Source: Acanthamoeba castellanii str. Neff
Lineage: Eukaryota; Discosea; Longamoebia; Acanthamoebidae
DNA: 64,000 bases
Reading direction: 5' to 3'
Assembly: GCF_000313135.1 (NCBI RefSeq)
Contig: NW_004457431.1
Span: forward strand, 1 to 64,000
Translations under genes and position numbers: made by a program
The notes under the pieces: generated by a model
The model's database searches: none
The model's input: the letters and a program-made list of their open reading frames with translations, nothing else
Told to the model about the DNA's origin: nothing
Shown: positions 63,817-64,000 of the stretch, one piece after another
Position numbering within the stretch: the first letter of the stretch is position 1
Layout of the letters: each line of letters starts with the position of its first letter

Positions 63817-64000
63817 GTTGTTGGTGGAAACGTCTCTTTTCGAATCGGTGAGAGATGGAAATAAAGGATGATGATGGAACCCAATTCGGTCTTTCTCGTT
63901 TCACCAAGGAAGGGAGCGGAAAAAATGAAGAACATCCGGAAATGAAAGAAAAAAAAGAAAAATAAATGGACCAGCACACAGTACCACTACGGAGGTGGTG
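63817..64000. other. 5' flank of the zinc-protein gene, window end
   Basis: A/T-rich purine stretch (GAAAGAAAAAAAAGAAAA, 63941-63958). No gene recognised before the window ends. Confidence 0.4.

Overview
The window is nuclear DNA of a GC-rich, intron-dense protist, most likely an amoebozoan close to Acanthamoeba. Nearly every gene is split by short introns whose 5' splice sites usually begin GTACG. Coding exons are strongly biased to G/C in third positions, and introns are full of CACACG and CGACA microsatellites. The gene set is eukaryotic: TFIIA, a TRAP-beta subunit, NOM1/SGD1, EIPR1, U6 snRNA, F-box proteins, small GTPases and receptor kinases. Two 21-base assembly gaps (25399-25419 and 49922-49942) fall in introns. 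Exon structures were derived by hand from reading frame and GT/GC-AG junctions.

Layout. 0-11.4 kb: an inverted pair of genes (YccF-domain membrane protein and a 79-residue secreted protein) flanks two secreted glycoside hydrolases, one a bimodular GH5 enzyme whose second module has lost both catalytic glutamates. 11.5-19.1 kb: housekeeping genes (PTAR1-like prenyltransferase-alpha repeat protein, NOM1/SGD1) and a glycoprotein-like secreted protein. 19.3-33.7 kb (plus 5.8-7.6 kb): a dispersed and tandem family joining ankyrin repeats, an F-box and a Ras/Rab-like GTPase, mostly ending in a CaaX box. There are five copies (A-E) plus three relics; C and D look intact, A is truncated, B and E carry frameshifts. 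A papain-like protease that lacks its catalytic cysteine lies between D and E.

33.8-40.2 kb: subtilisin-like protease, an unrecognised acidic protein, the TFIIA large subunit and a membrane coiled-coil protein. 40.6-48.1 kb: a 33-exon gene for a 1,369-residue receptor with an animal-type haem peroxidase ectodomain, a DOMON domain, one transmembrane helix, a beta-sandwich domain and a protein kinase domain. 48.2-64 kb: diacylglycerol kinase with a PH domain, EIPR1, U6 snRNA, a Bax-inhibitor-like membrane protein, a DUF692 family protein, TRAP-beta, a large tail-anchored coiled-coil protein and a small zinc protein.

Two systems stand out. One is the ankyrin/F-box/GTPase/CaaX family, which on domain logic would be a membrane-anchored, nucleotide-switched SCF ubiquitin-ligase receptor. 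The other is the peroxidase-DOMON-kinase receptor, whose ectodomain keeps the proximal haem histidine but lacks the distal one, so it may sense haem, redox state or a small ligand instead of catalysing peroxidation. Three proteins here (second GH5 module, papain homologue, peroxidase domain) keep a fold but have lost catalytic residues. A non-canonical GC-AG intron with donor AG|GCACG recurs in seven genes.
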